Below, in pieces: positions 1 through 7,907 of a stretch of 35,015 bases of DNA; the stretch's first letter is position 1, and the number at the start of each line of letters is the position of its first letter. The position numbers and the translations under genes were made by a program. The notes under the pieces are model-generated. The model ran no database searches. It was not told the DNA's origin and saw only the letters and a list, made by a program, of their open reading frames with translations. The DNA comes from Amycolatopsis tucumanensis (GTDB taxonomy: Bacteria; Actinomycetota; Actinomycetes; Mycobacteriales; Pseudonocardiaceae), in assembly GCF_021654135.1 (NCBI RefSeq), contig NZ_JAKGSD010000073.1, forward strand, positions 1-35,015. The letters run 5' to 3'.

Positions 1-917
1 TTCAGACCTCGCACGATCGCATCCCGGTGTTGGCGTCCGGCATAGCGGAACGAGTTACGGATCAGGTGGATCACGCATTGCTGCACGATGGTGTGTTCCC
101 AGGTCGTGGTGATCGCTTCGGGTAGGCCCTTGAGCCCGTCGCAGACCGCGATCAGCACATCGGTCACGCCGCGGTTCTTGAGCTCGGAGAAGACCTGCAG
201 CCAGAACCGTGCCCCTTCACCACCATCGTCGCCGGCCCAGATACCGAGGATGTCTCGTTCACCGCTGGTGGTCACCCCGACGACGACATAGAACGGCTTG
301 TTCACGACCTGGCCGCCACGAACCTTGATCACCAGGGCGTCGACGAAGATCACCGGATAGATCGAATCGAGCGGCCGTGACGACCACTCGGCCATCTGGT
401 CGACGACCTTGTCGGTGATCTTGGAGATCGTCTCCTTGGAGACCTTGGCCCCATAGACCTCGTCGAAGTGCGCGGCGACCTCGCCGGTGGTGAGCCCGCG
501 GGCGGTCAACGACAGCACGATCTCGTCGATACCGTCCAACCGCCGCTGCCGCTTACGCACGATCTTCGGGTCGAAAGACGCGTCAGTGTCGCGGGGCACG
601 TCGATCTCGACCGGGCCGATCTCGGTCAGCACCGTCTTCGACCTGGTCCCGTTGCGGGAGTTCCCGCTGTTGCGACCCATCGGGTCATGGCGTTCATAGC
701 CGAGATGGTCATCCATCTCGGCCTCTAACGCCGTCTCCAGCACGTTCTTCGTCAGCCGGTTCAACAGCCCGTCCGGGCAGACCAGATCGACGCCCTGTTC
801 CTTGGCCTGCGCCAACAGCTGCTCAGCCAACTGCCGCTGATCGATGCTCTCTCCGCTCACAGGATCGAGCATCTCTTCCGAGCCAACCTCACGATCGCTC
901 GGATCAGTCATGGTCAT
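1..917 (-). CDS. IS256-family transposase, C-terminus beyond window edge
   Basis: A DDE transposase of the IS256 (mutator-like) family, which moves its element by cut-and-paste or a circular intermediate. The visible part reads from an ATG at 917 (or the in-frame ATG at 911) with a GAGAGGA ribosome site just upstream and an in-frame TGA at 923-921. About 305 codons are present and open to the left edge. Recognisable pieces are LTKNVLETALEAEMDDHLGY and NSRNGTRSKTV near the N-terminus, the PRDTDASFDPKIV segment, YPVIFVDALVIKVR (first catalytic Asp), and VCDGLKGLPEAI with WEHTIVQQCVIHLIRNS (second Asp region). No frameshift is visible, so this copy could be functional. The C-terminal catalytic Glu is outside the window. 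Confidence 0.9.
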   Translation of the reverse strand, partial: MTMTDPSDREVGSEEMLDPVSGESIDQRQLAEQLLAQAKEQGVDLVCPDGLLNRLTKNVLETALEAEMDDHLGYERHDPMGRNSGNSRNGTRSKTVLTEIGPVEIDVPRDTDASFDPKIVRKRQRRLDGIDEIVLSLTARGLTTGEVAAHFDEVYGAKVSKETISKITDKVVDQMAEWSSRPLDSIYPVIFVDALVIKVRGGQVVNKPFYVVVGVTTSGERDILGIWAGDDGGEGARFWLQVFSELKNRGVTDVLIAVCDGLKGLPEAITTTWEHTIVQQCVIHLIRNSFRYAGRQHRDAIVRGL

Positions 918-976
918 TGGTCATGTCCTCTCGGTCAGACCAAGACCAGATCCACCGTTACCCGGACAGTCCCCAG
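1..976 (-). mobile_element. IS256-family insertion sequence, one end only
   Basis: The transposase described in the next entry and about 60 bp upstream of it form one end of an IS256-type element. The other end lies outside the window. The outer boundary is my estimate: transposase-linked sequence seems to stop near the GTCCCCAG at 969-976, just before the ISL3 remnant begins near 1002. I could not identify the matching inverted repeat or target duplication because the partner end is missing. Confidence 0.55.
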
Positions 977-1001
977 ATCAGACCCGATTCGTGGCCCAAG
1001 T

Positions 1002-1640
1002 CAGGTCCCCGGTGTGCTGGAGCGCTATCAGCGGCGCACGGTGCGATTGATCGAGCAACTACGCGGCGTCGTCAGAGAGCTTGCGGGCCGCGCGTCGGCT
1101 CGGTTGCTACCCGTGATGGGAATCGCTGCGGGCAAGGACACTGCGGTGCGTGCGTTGTTGGGTATCGCCTTGCCCGAGCGGACGGTGCCGCGGGTGCTGG
1201 GGATCGATGACTTCGCTCTGCGTCGCGGCCGCCAGTACGCCACGGTGTTGATCGACGCCGACAGCGGCGTCCGCATCGACGTGCTGCCCGGCCGTGGCGC
1301 GAGCGTGGTCGCCGACTGGCTACGTGGCCATCCCGGCGTCGAGATCGTGTGCCGCGACGGGTCGAACACCTACGCCCAAGCCGTCCGCGATGCCGACCCG
1401 GCCGTGCAGCAGGTCGCGGACCGGTGGCATCTGTGGCACGGCCTGGCTGAAGCAGCGGCCAAAGAGGTGGCGGCCCACTCTGCCTGCTGGGCCGGGGCAA
1501 CCGGCGTCCAGGACGGGCCGCTGGCTCGCACCAACATCGAGCGCTGGCATCAGGTGCATGACCTACTCAAGCAAGGTCACGGACTGTTGGAGTGCACCCG
1601 GCGGCTGAATCTGTCTCTGAACACTGTCAAGCGCTATGCC
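1002..1640 (+). pseudogene. ISL3-family transposase, truncated at both ends
   Basis: The internal part of an ISL3-family transposase. Homology starts at QVPGVLERYQRRT near 1002 and includes VLGIDDFALRRGRQYATVLID (first catalytic Asp), VCRDGSNTYAQAVRDADP (second Asp) and VADRWHLWHGLAEA. It ends in LSLNTVKRYA near 1640. The N-terminal zinc-finger region is lost at the IS256 side. The C-terminal DDE part, including the Glu, is lost where the IS481 element begins. The reading frame between the two breaks is open, so truncation by neighbouring elements, rather than point decay, killed the gene. A GTG at 1014 gives an artificial start; no ribosome site precedes it. Confidence 0.85.
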
Positions 1641-2641
1641 TGTGCGACTGCGGTAGACCGGCTTCGCCCGGGCGCTTCGGCTTGGGTCTTCTGTCGGAGT
1701 CTTCCATAGGGTGTCTGTCCGTTGAGGCTGCCGTGGGGGCGGTCGTAGTTGTAGTAGTCCTGCCATTCTTTGAGGCGGGCGTTGAAGACGTTGACGTCGT
1801 CGATGACGATGCCGTCGAGCAGGCGGTAGAACTCGTCGGCGTCGATCCGGTGAGACCGCTCCACTTTGCCGTTCAGTCGTGGCGTGCGGGGCTTGATGTA
1901 GACGTGCCCGATGCCCTTGTCGAGCACGTGCCAGTGGAACTGGGTGCCGAACTCGGTGCCGAACTCGGTGCCGTTGTCCGTCTGGATCTTCTCTACAGCG
2001 AACGGCAGCTGGGACAGCACGTAGTCCAGGAACTGGATCGCGGTCTTCTGGTTGAGCGTGGGGTAGATCTTCAGGATCCGCAGCCGGGTGCAGTCGTCGA
2101 TCGCGGTGAACTAGTAGAACTTGCCGCGCCGCCCGACCGGCTTGAGCGAGACGCCGGTCTTGCTGACCTTGGGCAGGGGTTCGACGAACTTGACGTCGAT
2201 CTGCACCTGATGTCCCGGGCGTTGCTTCTCGTAGCGCTTCCATCGGCGATCGTGGCGCTGATATCGCTGCGATGTGGGCAGCCGGCCCATGCCCAAGTGG
2301 CACAGGATTCGCCACACGGTCGAGCGGCTGATGGTGACGTCGTGGTAACGCTGCAGGTACATCGCGATCTTCTCCGGCCCGAAGTGGTAGTTGCGCCGCA
2401 GGTGGATGATCTTGTCCACCACGTCGGCGCGGGTGGCGTTCGGGCTGGTCCGCGGCCGCTTCGACCGATCTCGTAGCCCGTCGACGCCGTCGGCCTCGTA
2501 CCGGCGCAGCCACTTGTAGTACGTCGGCAGGCTGATGCCGTAGTAGCGGCACGTCATCGCGACGTTGCCGGACACTTCCTCCGCATGACGAAGGACCGCG
2601 AGGCGCCGACGCACCTCGCGGTCCAACACGGGCTCACTCAC
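1634..2641 (-). pseudogene. IS481-family transposase with amber codon and 12-bp duplication
   Basis: A DDE transposase. From a GTG at 2641 (VSEPVLDREVRRR; the frame is open to a TTG at 2662) it has an N-terminal helix-turn-helix (SGNVAMTCRYYGISLPTYYK) and then an rve integrase-like core. The core starts with GHQVQIDVKFVEPL (first Asp). A TAG at 2113-2111 interrupts the frame at GRRGKFY, and translation would resume in the same frame with FTAIDDCTRLR; the family commonly has Gln here, so CAG to TAG is the likely change. Further on, GTEF is duplicated by an exact 12-bp tandem repeat (1944-1967) directly after the second catalytic Asp (TDNGTEF). The third acidic region (RLNGKVERSHR) is present. 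The stop codon at 1634-1636 appears to be supplied by flanking DNA. Probably inactive unless the amber is read through. Confidence 0.85.
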
Positions 2642-2700
2642 CCGGATCCCTATGATCAACAAGCCCAGGTGTCAACCATCTCCCGCAGTTTAGACCGACA
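1641..2700 (-). mobile_element. IS481-family element inserted in the ISL3 remnant
   Basis: About 1.06 kb between the ISL3 fragment and the coupling-ATPase fragment, filled almost entirely by one IS481-type transposase gene on the minus strand. The plus strand reads TGT at 1641 and ACA at 2698-2700, as IS481 elements usually do. An imperfect inverted repeat, ACTGCGGTAGA at 1647-1657 and TCTCCCGCAGT at 2679-2689 (10 of 11 paired), lies just inside. The outermost bases of the two ends do not align well, so one end may be eroded. No target duplication is visible, and the two flanks belong to different genes. That suggests a deletion or recombination next to the element rather than simple insertion. 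Confidence 0.65.
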
Positions 2701-3378
2701 CGCCCGTTCGTGGTCAAAGCCATCGCCGTCGGTCCATCCACAGTGGATCTGTCTGCAGCGCTGGATGGTGGGTTGTGCCTCGTGCGCATCCCCAAGGGCA
2801 GCTTGGGTGAAGACACCACTCGGCTGTTGGGCTCGCTGATCGTGGCGCGCGTGTGGCAGGCCACCACCGCGCGGGCCGCGTTGGCGCAGCGGCAGCGCAG
2901 GGACGCCTCGTTGTATGTGGATGAGGCGCACAACTTCCTCAATCTGCCCTACGCCATGGAAGACATGTTGGCCGAGGCGCGGGGCTGCCGGCTGTCGATG
3001 ACGCTGGCGCACCAGCACCTCGGGCAGCTCGGGAAAGACTTGAAGGAAGGGATCTCCACCAACGCGCGCAGCAAGATCCTCTTCAATGCCTCGCCCGAGG
3101 ATGCCCGCGAGCTGGCGCGGCACACCGCGCCCCGAATCGGCGAACACGATCTGGCGCACCTCGGTGTGTTCCATGCGGCAGTCCGCCTCGTGGTGGGCGG
3201 CGAGGAAACCCAGCCGTTCACCGTGACCACCGAACCGTTGCCCCCTGCGATCCGCGGTCGAGCCCGGCTCGTGCGCAAGACCGCTGCGCGCCATACCCGG
3301 CCGTTGTCCGCCTCGGCCGAGGGCCGCGACGCGTCCGGGCCGGACGACACCGGGACCGATCCCCGCCGCGCCACCTGA
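2701..3378 (+). pseudogene. VirD4/TraG-like coupling ATPase, C-terminal half
   Basis: The C-terminal half of a type IV secretion coupling ATPase (T4CP), the inner-membrane motor that feeds plasmid or ICE DNA to a conjugation channel. Visible parts are GGLCLVRIPKGSLGEDTTRLLGS, the DEAH-type Walker B strand ASLYVDEAHNFL, and GCRLSMTLAHQHLGQLGKDL, which belongs to the TraM-recognition (TraG-D_C) region. A long TRASHY-like tail follows and ends at TGA 3376-3378. There is no N-terminal membrane part and no Walker A, and the frame simply emerges from the IS481 end. The missing N-terminal half lies at 3846-5454 on the opposite strand. It is followed after 97 bp by the Replic_Relax gene, the usual neighbour of this ATPase in actinobacterial elements. 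Confidence 0.85.
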
Positions 3379-3475
3379 TTCCCGCTACCCCAGCGGAGCG
3401 GGCCGCACCGACCAGATGGGTACAGCCCGCCCCGCTGCTCTCGTTTTCCTGCACACGGTCCGCAAAGGAGATTGC

Positions 3476-3840
3476 GTGTTCGACCCCACGTCTGCCCAGA
3501 GGGACTTGCGTGCCCGGGTGCCCGCCCGTACGAGCGCGCGGGTCGCGGCCACGGCCGATCACCTGGCCACCGTTGCCGCGCACCTCACCGCGCGGGATCG
3601 GTGGCTGGCGCGGATGCTCGCCGAACACCGCACGCTGACCTCCACCCAGATCACCCAAATCGCCTTCCCGAGCCGGCGCGCAGCCAACCAGCGGCTGCAC
3701 AAACTGCACCAGTGGCGGGTGCTCGACCGGTTCCAGCCCTACATCGGGCGCGGCCGGGCACCGATGTTCTACGTCCTAGACACCGCTGGCGCTCACCTGC
3801 TGGCGCACGAGGACGGCCTTGATCCCCGCGACCTGGGGTC
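3476..3840 (+). pseudogene. Replic_Relax family protein, N-terminal part
   Basis: The first ~120 codons of a protein of the replication-relaxation family (Replic_Relax), found next to T4CP genes in actinobacterial plasmids and integrative elements and thought to act in DNA transfer or replication. The GTG start at 3476 has AAAGGAG five bases upstream. The family pattern is clear: RDRWLARMLAEHRTLTSTQI, a winged-helix-like segment (FPSRRAANQRLHKLHQW), and then PMFYVLDTAGAHLLAHEDGL. Homology stops at DPRDLG near 3838. The DNA beyond reads as the coupling ATPase on the other strand, so the C-terminal part of about 100-150 residues is gone. The frame runs on as nonsense to 4519. Confidence 0.8.
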
Positions 3841-3845
3841 CCGCC

Positions 3846-5454
3846 CGCAACGCCAAACAGCCGGCGCGCAGGATGTCCTCGGTGCGCGGCCCCACGCTGA
3901 GGAGAACACCCGGGAGAACACGGACACGAGGTTATCGACCGCCGCTTCCTTCGACCCCTCCAAGGGATTCAGGCAGGGTGTCGGTCCGGGCGAGTCGGCG
4001 TCGAAGAGCACCACCTTCTCGGCGGCGTGCTCCGGCAGGCGCTGCAGCACATCGGTGATCAGGTCGCCCTTGGGGTCGATGACCACCCCACCCCGGCCGT
4101 GCTCGGCATCGGCCAGGATCATCCGCGTCAGCATGGTGGATTTCCCGCTGCCGGTGGCGCCGAGCACGTGCACGTGGTGCCGGGCGTCGGAGACCTGGAG
4201 CCCGACCGGGCGGGTGTGCCCGGTATCGGAAACCCCGATGGGCCGGATCAGCTCACCCTCGGTGGGCGTATTCGGCGGGGTGGCACGGCCTTTGCTCTCG
4301 CTCGCGCGAGGCCGGGCAGAGCCTCGTCGGTGGGCAGGTGCGCCAGCGCGGCCAGCTCCGGCACCGACAGCAGGTCGCCGCGCCGCAACCGCCGCCGCGC
4401 CATGGCCGTCAGCGGGTTGCGCAGCCGGCGGCGCTGGTAGTGGTTGTGCTCGGTGTAGCCGGAAAACGCACTCGCGATCGCATGTGCCCGGCCCCGCAAC
4501 TGGTCGCGCACCCGTGTGATCTGTTCGGGCGGCGTCTCGGCGGGCACGGTCGTGGCAACTGCGTACCGAATCACGGTCTCCCACTGCGAGCCGCGCTGCT
4601 TGCCGACGATGGCGCGGTTCTGCGCCTGGTACTCCAACGACGTTTGCGGGTCGAGCTTCGGCTCACCGGCGCGGCTCACCGCCGTCGGCGTGGGACCCGG
4701 CGTGATCGCGTCCAGGAGTCGGCCCACCGGCCGGGTGGAGCGCCCGGCGTGCAGGTGCCGCGCGGCGCGCCTGCTTGACCCGCCGACCAGTCACTGGTCG
4801 CGCGAGCACCTGCACACACGCCCCGTCATACACGCCCAGACCGACCGGAGCACCGAGCAGCGCCCGGATAGGGTCCACGTCGAAATCGCTGCGGATCGGC
4901 AGGGCTTCCGAGCGAGCCAGCCGCAGTACACCCCCGGTGACCAGTCGGCGCCGGCCACCGTCGGCCCTGGTGGGCAGCGGAGCCGCTGCCGGCTCGGTGG
5001 TGGTGTGCGATCCGGGCCAGGCCGCTTCGACGGCACGCTCGACCATGCCCGGCGGTACTGTGCCCGGCACCCACAGCCGGATCTGTACGCCGTCGTGGCC
5101 GAACACGTACTCCCATGCCAGATGGGGCTGCCCCTGCGCGAGCCGAGTCCACATGGGACGCAGAAGTCCGACGAGGTTCGACCATACTGCTGGCGCGCCC
5201 TCCGGGTCGACCGTGGGCGGGGCCAGGATCGTCACGATGCGAGCGTTGTCGTGCAGGGCGTCCTGGCAACGGTTGGACCACCAGCGTCGCAGCGCCCACA
5301 GCGCCGTAATGGTGATCAGCAGTGCGAGTGCGGCGATCGGACCCCAGGCCTGCATCCAAGACCAGGCCGTAGTGAGCAGCGCACGGATCGTGCCCCAGGG
5401 ATCGGTGAGCAGCCCGCCGAGCGGGCTGTCCACGGGCGAACTGAGCGGAAACAC
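3846..5454 (-). pseudogene. VirD4/TraG-like coupling ATPase, N-terminal half, frameshifted
   Basis: The N-terminal half of the same coupling ATPase whose C-terminus is at 2701-3378. A GTG start at 5454 follows GGGAGG. One membrane span is visible (residues ~35-57, WGPIAALALLITITALWAL). Three one-base shifts break the frame. The first is near 4768, where QARR continues as AARHLHAGRSTRPVGRLLDAI. The second is near 4275, after HLPTDEALPGLARARAKAVP, where the text resumes as TPTEGELIRPIGVSD. The third is near 3890, where SSAWG continues as PRTEDILRAGCLALRAG. Walker A (GATGSGKST) and the following VVIDPKGDL strand are intact within the third frame. Homology ends near 3846, where the Replic_Relax sequence begins on the other strand. 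Together with the two plus-strand fragments, this is best explained by inversion of a block cut inside both genes. Confidence 0.85.
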
Positions 5455-5506
5455 AAGTAATAACCTCCCGATATGAGGAACTGAAGGCGGGACAGCGAGC
5501 CGCGAG

Positions 5507-6304
5507 CTAGGCGGCGTGCGTGTCGGTCCGGCGGCCGTCGCGGCGGCGCAATGACGGCGCGCTGGTGATCGAACGGACGCGGCCGGTGCCCCGGCGGGCC
5601 TCGCGCTCGGCGTCGACTTCGGCCTGCCACTGCGAGAACCGACGACCCTGCAAGCGCCGCAGGAAATGGGGAATGCGGTTTGATGGCACGCCCACCAAGC
5701 GAGGACCTAGCACCGCCAGCAGGTCGGACGCTTCTTGCGAGGACCATCCGGCTTCGGCGATGGCCTGCTCGTCCGCGAACACATCGGCCACCCGGTCCGT
5801 CGCGGCGTCGATCCGGCCGTCTTGCGTGCCGCCGTAGGAGTAGACCCATAAGAAGTTCTCGGGCGGGTCCGGCTCGACGAGTCGCCGGAAGCGGTGGATC
5901 TCCTTGGTATAGGCGTAAAAGGTCACGTCAGGAGCAGAGCGCATGATGCGCAGCCAGCTGCGGGTGTAGTCGTCGGAAAAGAAGTCGCCCGAGTCGTGCA
6001 CCCGCACGAACCGGCCGCGGAACTTCGGTGCGGCCAGTTCGGCGAGCATCGCCTGCTCCCACCCGGCCGGATCGTCCAGCACGAATATCAGGTTCGCCTG
6101 GTGCTTGGCGCGCACAGTCGGCCACAAGTAGGTTCCGTGTCGGGCGTAGCAGACGTGGCGGCAGATTCCTGCTGACGGGCAGGTGTTGTAGGTGCGGCCG
6201 TCAGGCAACCGGCCAGCCCAGGCGGGCAACGTCGTCACAGCGCGGCCACCGCAATGCTGACCGCAGGCGCTTCGCTGGCCGAGATCGGCCAGGTGCTGCG
6301 TCAT
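5507..6304 (-). pseudogene. GP88-family protein, 5' end replaced
   Basis: A protein of the GP88 (gene product 88) family, known from actinophages and actinobacterial plasmids and of unclear biochemical role. The core begins at TTLPAWAGRLPDGRTYNTCP near 6230, with the Cys-rich NTCPSAGICRHVCYARHGTY. It continues through FVRVHDSGDFFSDDYTRSWL and FYAYTKEIHRFRRL and ends at the TGA 5509-5507. The frame stays open upstream to 6406, with an ATG at 6304. However, that stretch is the antisense of a tyrosine-recombinase C-terminus, so the true ~25-residue N-terminus has been lost at a junction near 6235. The T4CP N-half lies 52 bp downstream in the same orientation. An expressed hybrid protein is possible; I call it broken. 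Confidence 0.75.
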
Positions 6305-6400
6305 CGTGATCCGATCACGACCACGCTCTACACGAAGGTCGACGTGGCGGCCCTGCGTCCGGTCGCCCGTCACTGGCCTGCTTCGGACGGTACGGCATGA
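6233..6400 (+). pseudogene. Tyrosine recombinase, C-terminal fragment
   Basis: The last ~55 codons of a tyrosine recombinase/integrase: RHSAATAMLTAGASLAEIGQ, LRHRDPITTTLYTKVDVAAL and the end TGA at 6398-6400. RHS.AT belongs to the conserved Arg box. LRHRDPITTTLY ends with the expected catalytic Tyr. Everything upstream of about 6233 is lost and replaced by GP88 sequence on the other strand. The stop overlaps the start of the next recombinase fragment (ATGA), as in tandem or trio recombinase (RIT-type) modules. Confidence 0.75.
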
Positions 6401-6576
6401 GCGCATTGCGTCCAGCCCTCGCCGACTATCTGGGTGTCCGCCGCGGACTCGGTTTCCGGCTAGATCGGGCGGAGAAGCTGCTCGGCCAGTTCGTCGCCCG
6501 CTTCGCGGCTCGTTTGACAGACCCGCTCCGAGGTAGTGGCGCTGGCCGGCCGCACGGCTCCCCCTTTTCCTCCTGA
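6397..6576 (+). pseudogene. Second tyrosine recombinase, N-terminal fragment
   Basis: Starts with ATG overlapping the previous stop. The first ~40 residues (MSALRPALADYLGVRRGLGF, DRAEKLLGQFVARFAAR) look like the N-terminal SAM-like core-binding region of the second integrase of a paired or triple recombinase module. After that the reading becomes unrelated (LTDPLRGSGAGR) and stops at 6574-6576. The catalytic domain is absent. With the preceding fragment this marks the scar of a recombinase module. Confidence 0.6.
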
Positions 6577-6655
6577 GTATTTCAGCGTACGGTGAACTCT
6601 ACCGCTGGGTACAGGGTGATCGTGATGCTCGGTTCGGCCACCAGGGTGGAGGTGG

Positions 6656-6991
6656 GTGAAATTGAGGTACCGGGATCCGTACGGGCTGGCATGGCAACAG
6701 CTGGGCAACGCGCTGTGGGATGTGTTGGCAGTCGCGTGGTGGATGCTGGTGGCTGCCAGCGTCGCGTTCGGTGCATGCTGGTGCATGGGGCAGTTCATGT
6801 ATATGGAGTGGGTTCGCGAACATCCTCCGCCCCGCCTCCGGTTCTTTGCCGAACGCAGGCTGCGTCAGGACATCGCCCGCGGGTTGGGCGATCTTGAGGA
6901 CTACCTGCGCAAATGCGATCCAGTACACCTTGACGACCGGCCAGCTCGGGCCGGACGGTCCCGAACTTGGAGGGGGTGGTGCCGACCTTGA
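6656..6991 (+). CDS. Small single-span membrane protein, unknown
   Basis: I do not recognise this family. The GTG start at 6656 is preceded by GGAGGTGGG, a strong ribosome site that partly overlaps the start region. The product would be 111 residues: a short basic head (MKLRYRDPYGL), a hydrophobic Trp-rich span at ~20-45 (WDVLAVAWWMLVAASVAFGA), then a charged helix-rich tail (FFAERRLRQDIARGLGDLED). The last ~20 residues look low-complexity and may be read-through into non-homologous DNA. Third-position GC is consistent with real coding up to about 6940. It sits alone between the recombinase scar and the broken GbsR regulator, so context gives no function. Confidence 0.45.
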   Translation: MKLRYRDPYGLAWQQLGNALWDVLAVAWWMLVAASVAFGACWCMGQFMYMEWVREHPPPRLRFFAERRLRQDIARGLGDLEDYLRKCDPVHLDDRPARAGRSRTWRGWCRP

Positions 6992-7283
6992 AACAGACTC
7001 CGATGGCCCGGACGCCTCCTGAGTCTACGGTTCGCAGTTCGATCTCTGACTGCAGCCCCAACACCGGCCGCTGGGGGCCGACGAGTTCGAACCTGTGCCC
7101 GGCGGGACGTCGGTGCCAACCACGGCTCGGTGGCGGCCAAACGGATCGGGGGCGGCTGGAGCGTCCGGGCTGTGAGGCGACATCGACGCCGGGCCGAGTC
7201 CTGTGAGGAACGTGTCAGTGGCCCGCAGGCTGCAGCGGCTGCGGGCAGCATCCCCGCAGGTCGTACCGGGTGGGCCTGGCTGG
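6992..7283. other. No recognisable gene
   Basis: This stretch carries overlapping short frames on both strands with no family match and no convincing ribosome sites. A minus-strand frame ending near 6795 (MLGLQSEIELRTVDSGGVRA) has moderately protein-like text around 6950-7064, but I cannot assign it. Confidence 0.4.
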
Positions 7284-7788
7284 ATGGGTGATGGTGAGCA
7301 GATGATGGCGAGCCGCTGGCAGGACGAGGGCGAGGGGCTGCTCCGGGTGGTGGAGCGCATCGCCCTGATCCTGAACGAGGCGGGGTCCCACGGATGTCGG
7401 CCAGGGTGTTCGCCTACATGCTCGCCGACGACGCCGAACGCTACACCTCCGCCGCGCTCGCGGAAGGGCTTCGGGTCAGTCCGGCCGCGATCTCGGGGGC
7501 GGTGCGCCATCTCACCGCGACGCGGATGGTGGTCAAGGAACGCCAACCCGGGAAGAGGGCGGAGCTCTACCGGGTCTGTGACGGCAACGTCTGGGGCATG
7601 GTCGTGGCCCCTGGATCCCGGTTCTCAAGCAGTGGCAGTCCACGCTGGAGAGCGCCACGGTCGAGCTCGGCGCTCCCGGCGGTGAAGGCCACCGATTAGC
7701 CGAGGCGACGACGTTCATCGCGTTCCTGCGCAACGAGCTGGAGGGAATGCTGGAGCGCTGGTCTGATCACCGGCTGGATCCTCGGTGA
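7284..7788 (+). pseudogene. GbsR/MarR-family transcriptional regulator, two frameshifts
   Basis: The pieces add up to one ~165-residue winged-helix regulator of the GbsR/MarR group common in actinobacteria next to MMPL or ABC exporters. Piece one (from ATG 7284; ATG 7302 is an alternative) gives GLLRVVERIALILNEAG. A one-base shift near 7385 leads to PRMSARVFAYMLADDAERYT, the recognition region LRVSPAAISGAVRHLTATRM and the wing KERQPGKRAELYRV. A second shift near 7605 leads to PVLKQWQSTLESATVELG and the C-terminal helix FLRNELEGMLERW, ending at TGA 7786-7788. The full length matches the family, so this is recent decay or two sequencing errors. It converges on the MMPL gene, which it may once have controlled. 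Confidence 0.75.
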
Positions 7789-7866
7789 CCGAGACACCGG
7801 CGGTGATGGTCGACCGCGTTCGGCCGTGCGGGCAGACGGGGTCGACGTGGTGGGGCTGCTGAACGT

Positions 7867-7902
7867 GCCCCCGGTGGTTCGGCTCCGGATGCTTCCGGGG
7901 GG
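7867..7902 (-). terminator. GC-rich stem-loop after the MMPL gene
   Basis: CCCCCGG at 7868-7874 pairs with CCGGGGG at 7895-7901 across a 20-base loop, 6 bp beyond the stop of the minus-strand MMPL gene and after the plus-strand GbsR remnant. There is no U-tract. It could serve as a shared terminator for these convergent units. Confidence 0.4.
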
Positions 7903-7907
7903 CTCGT

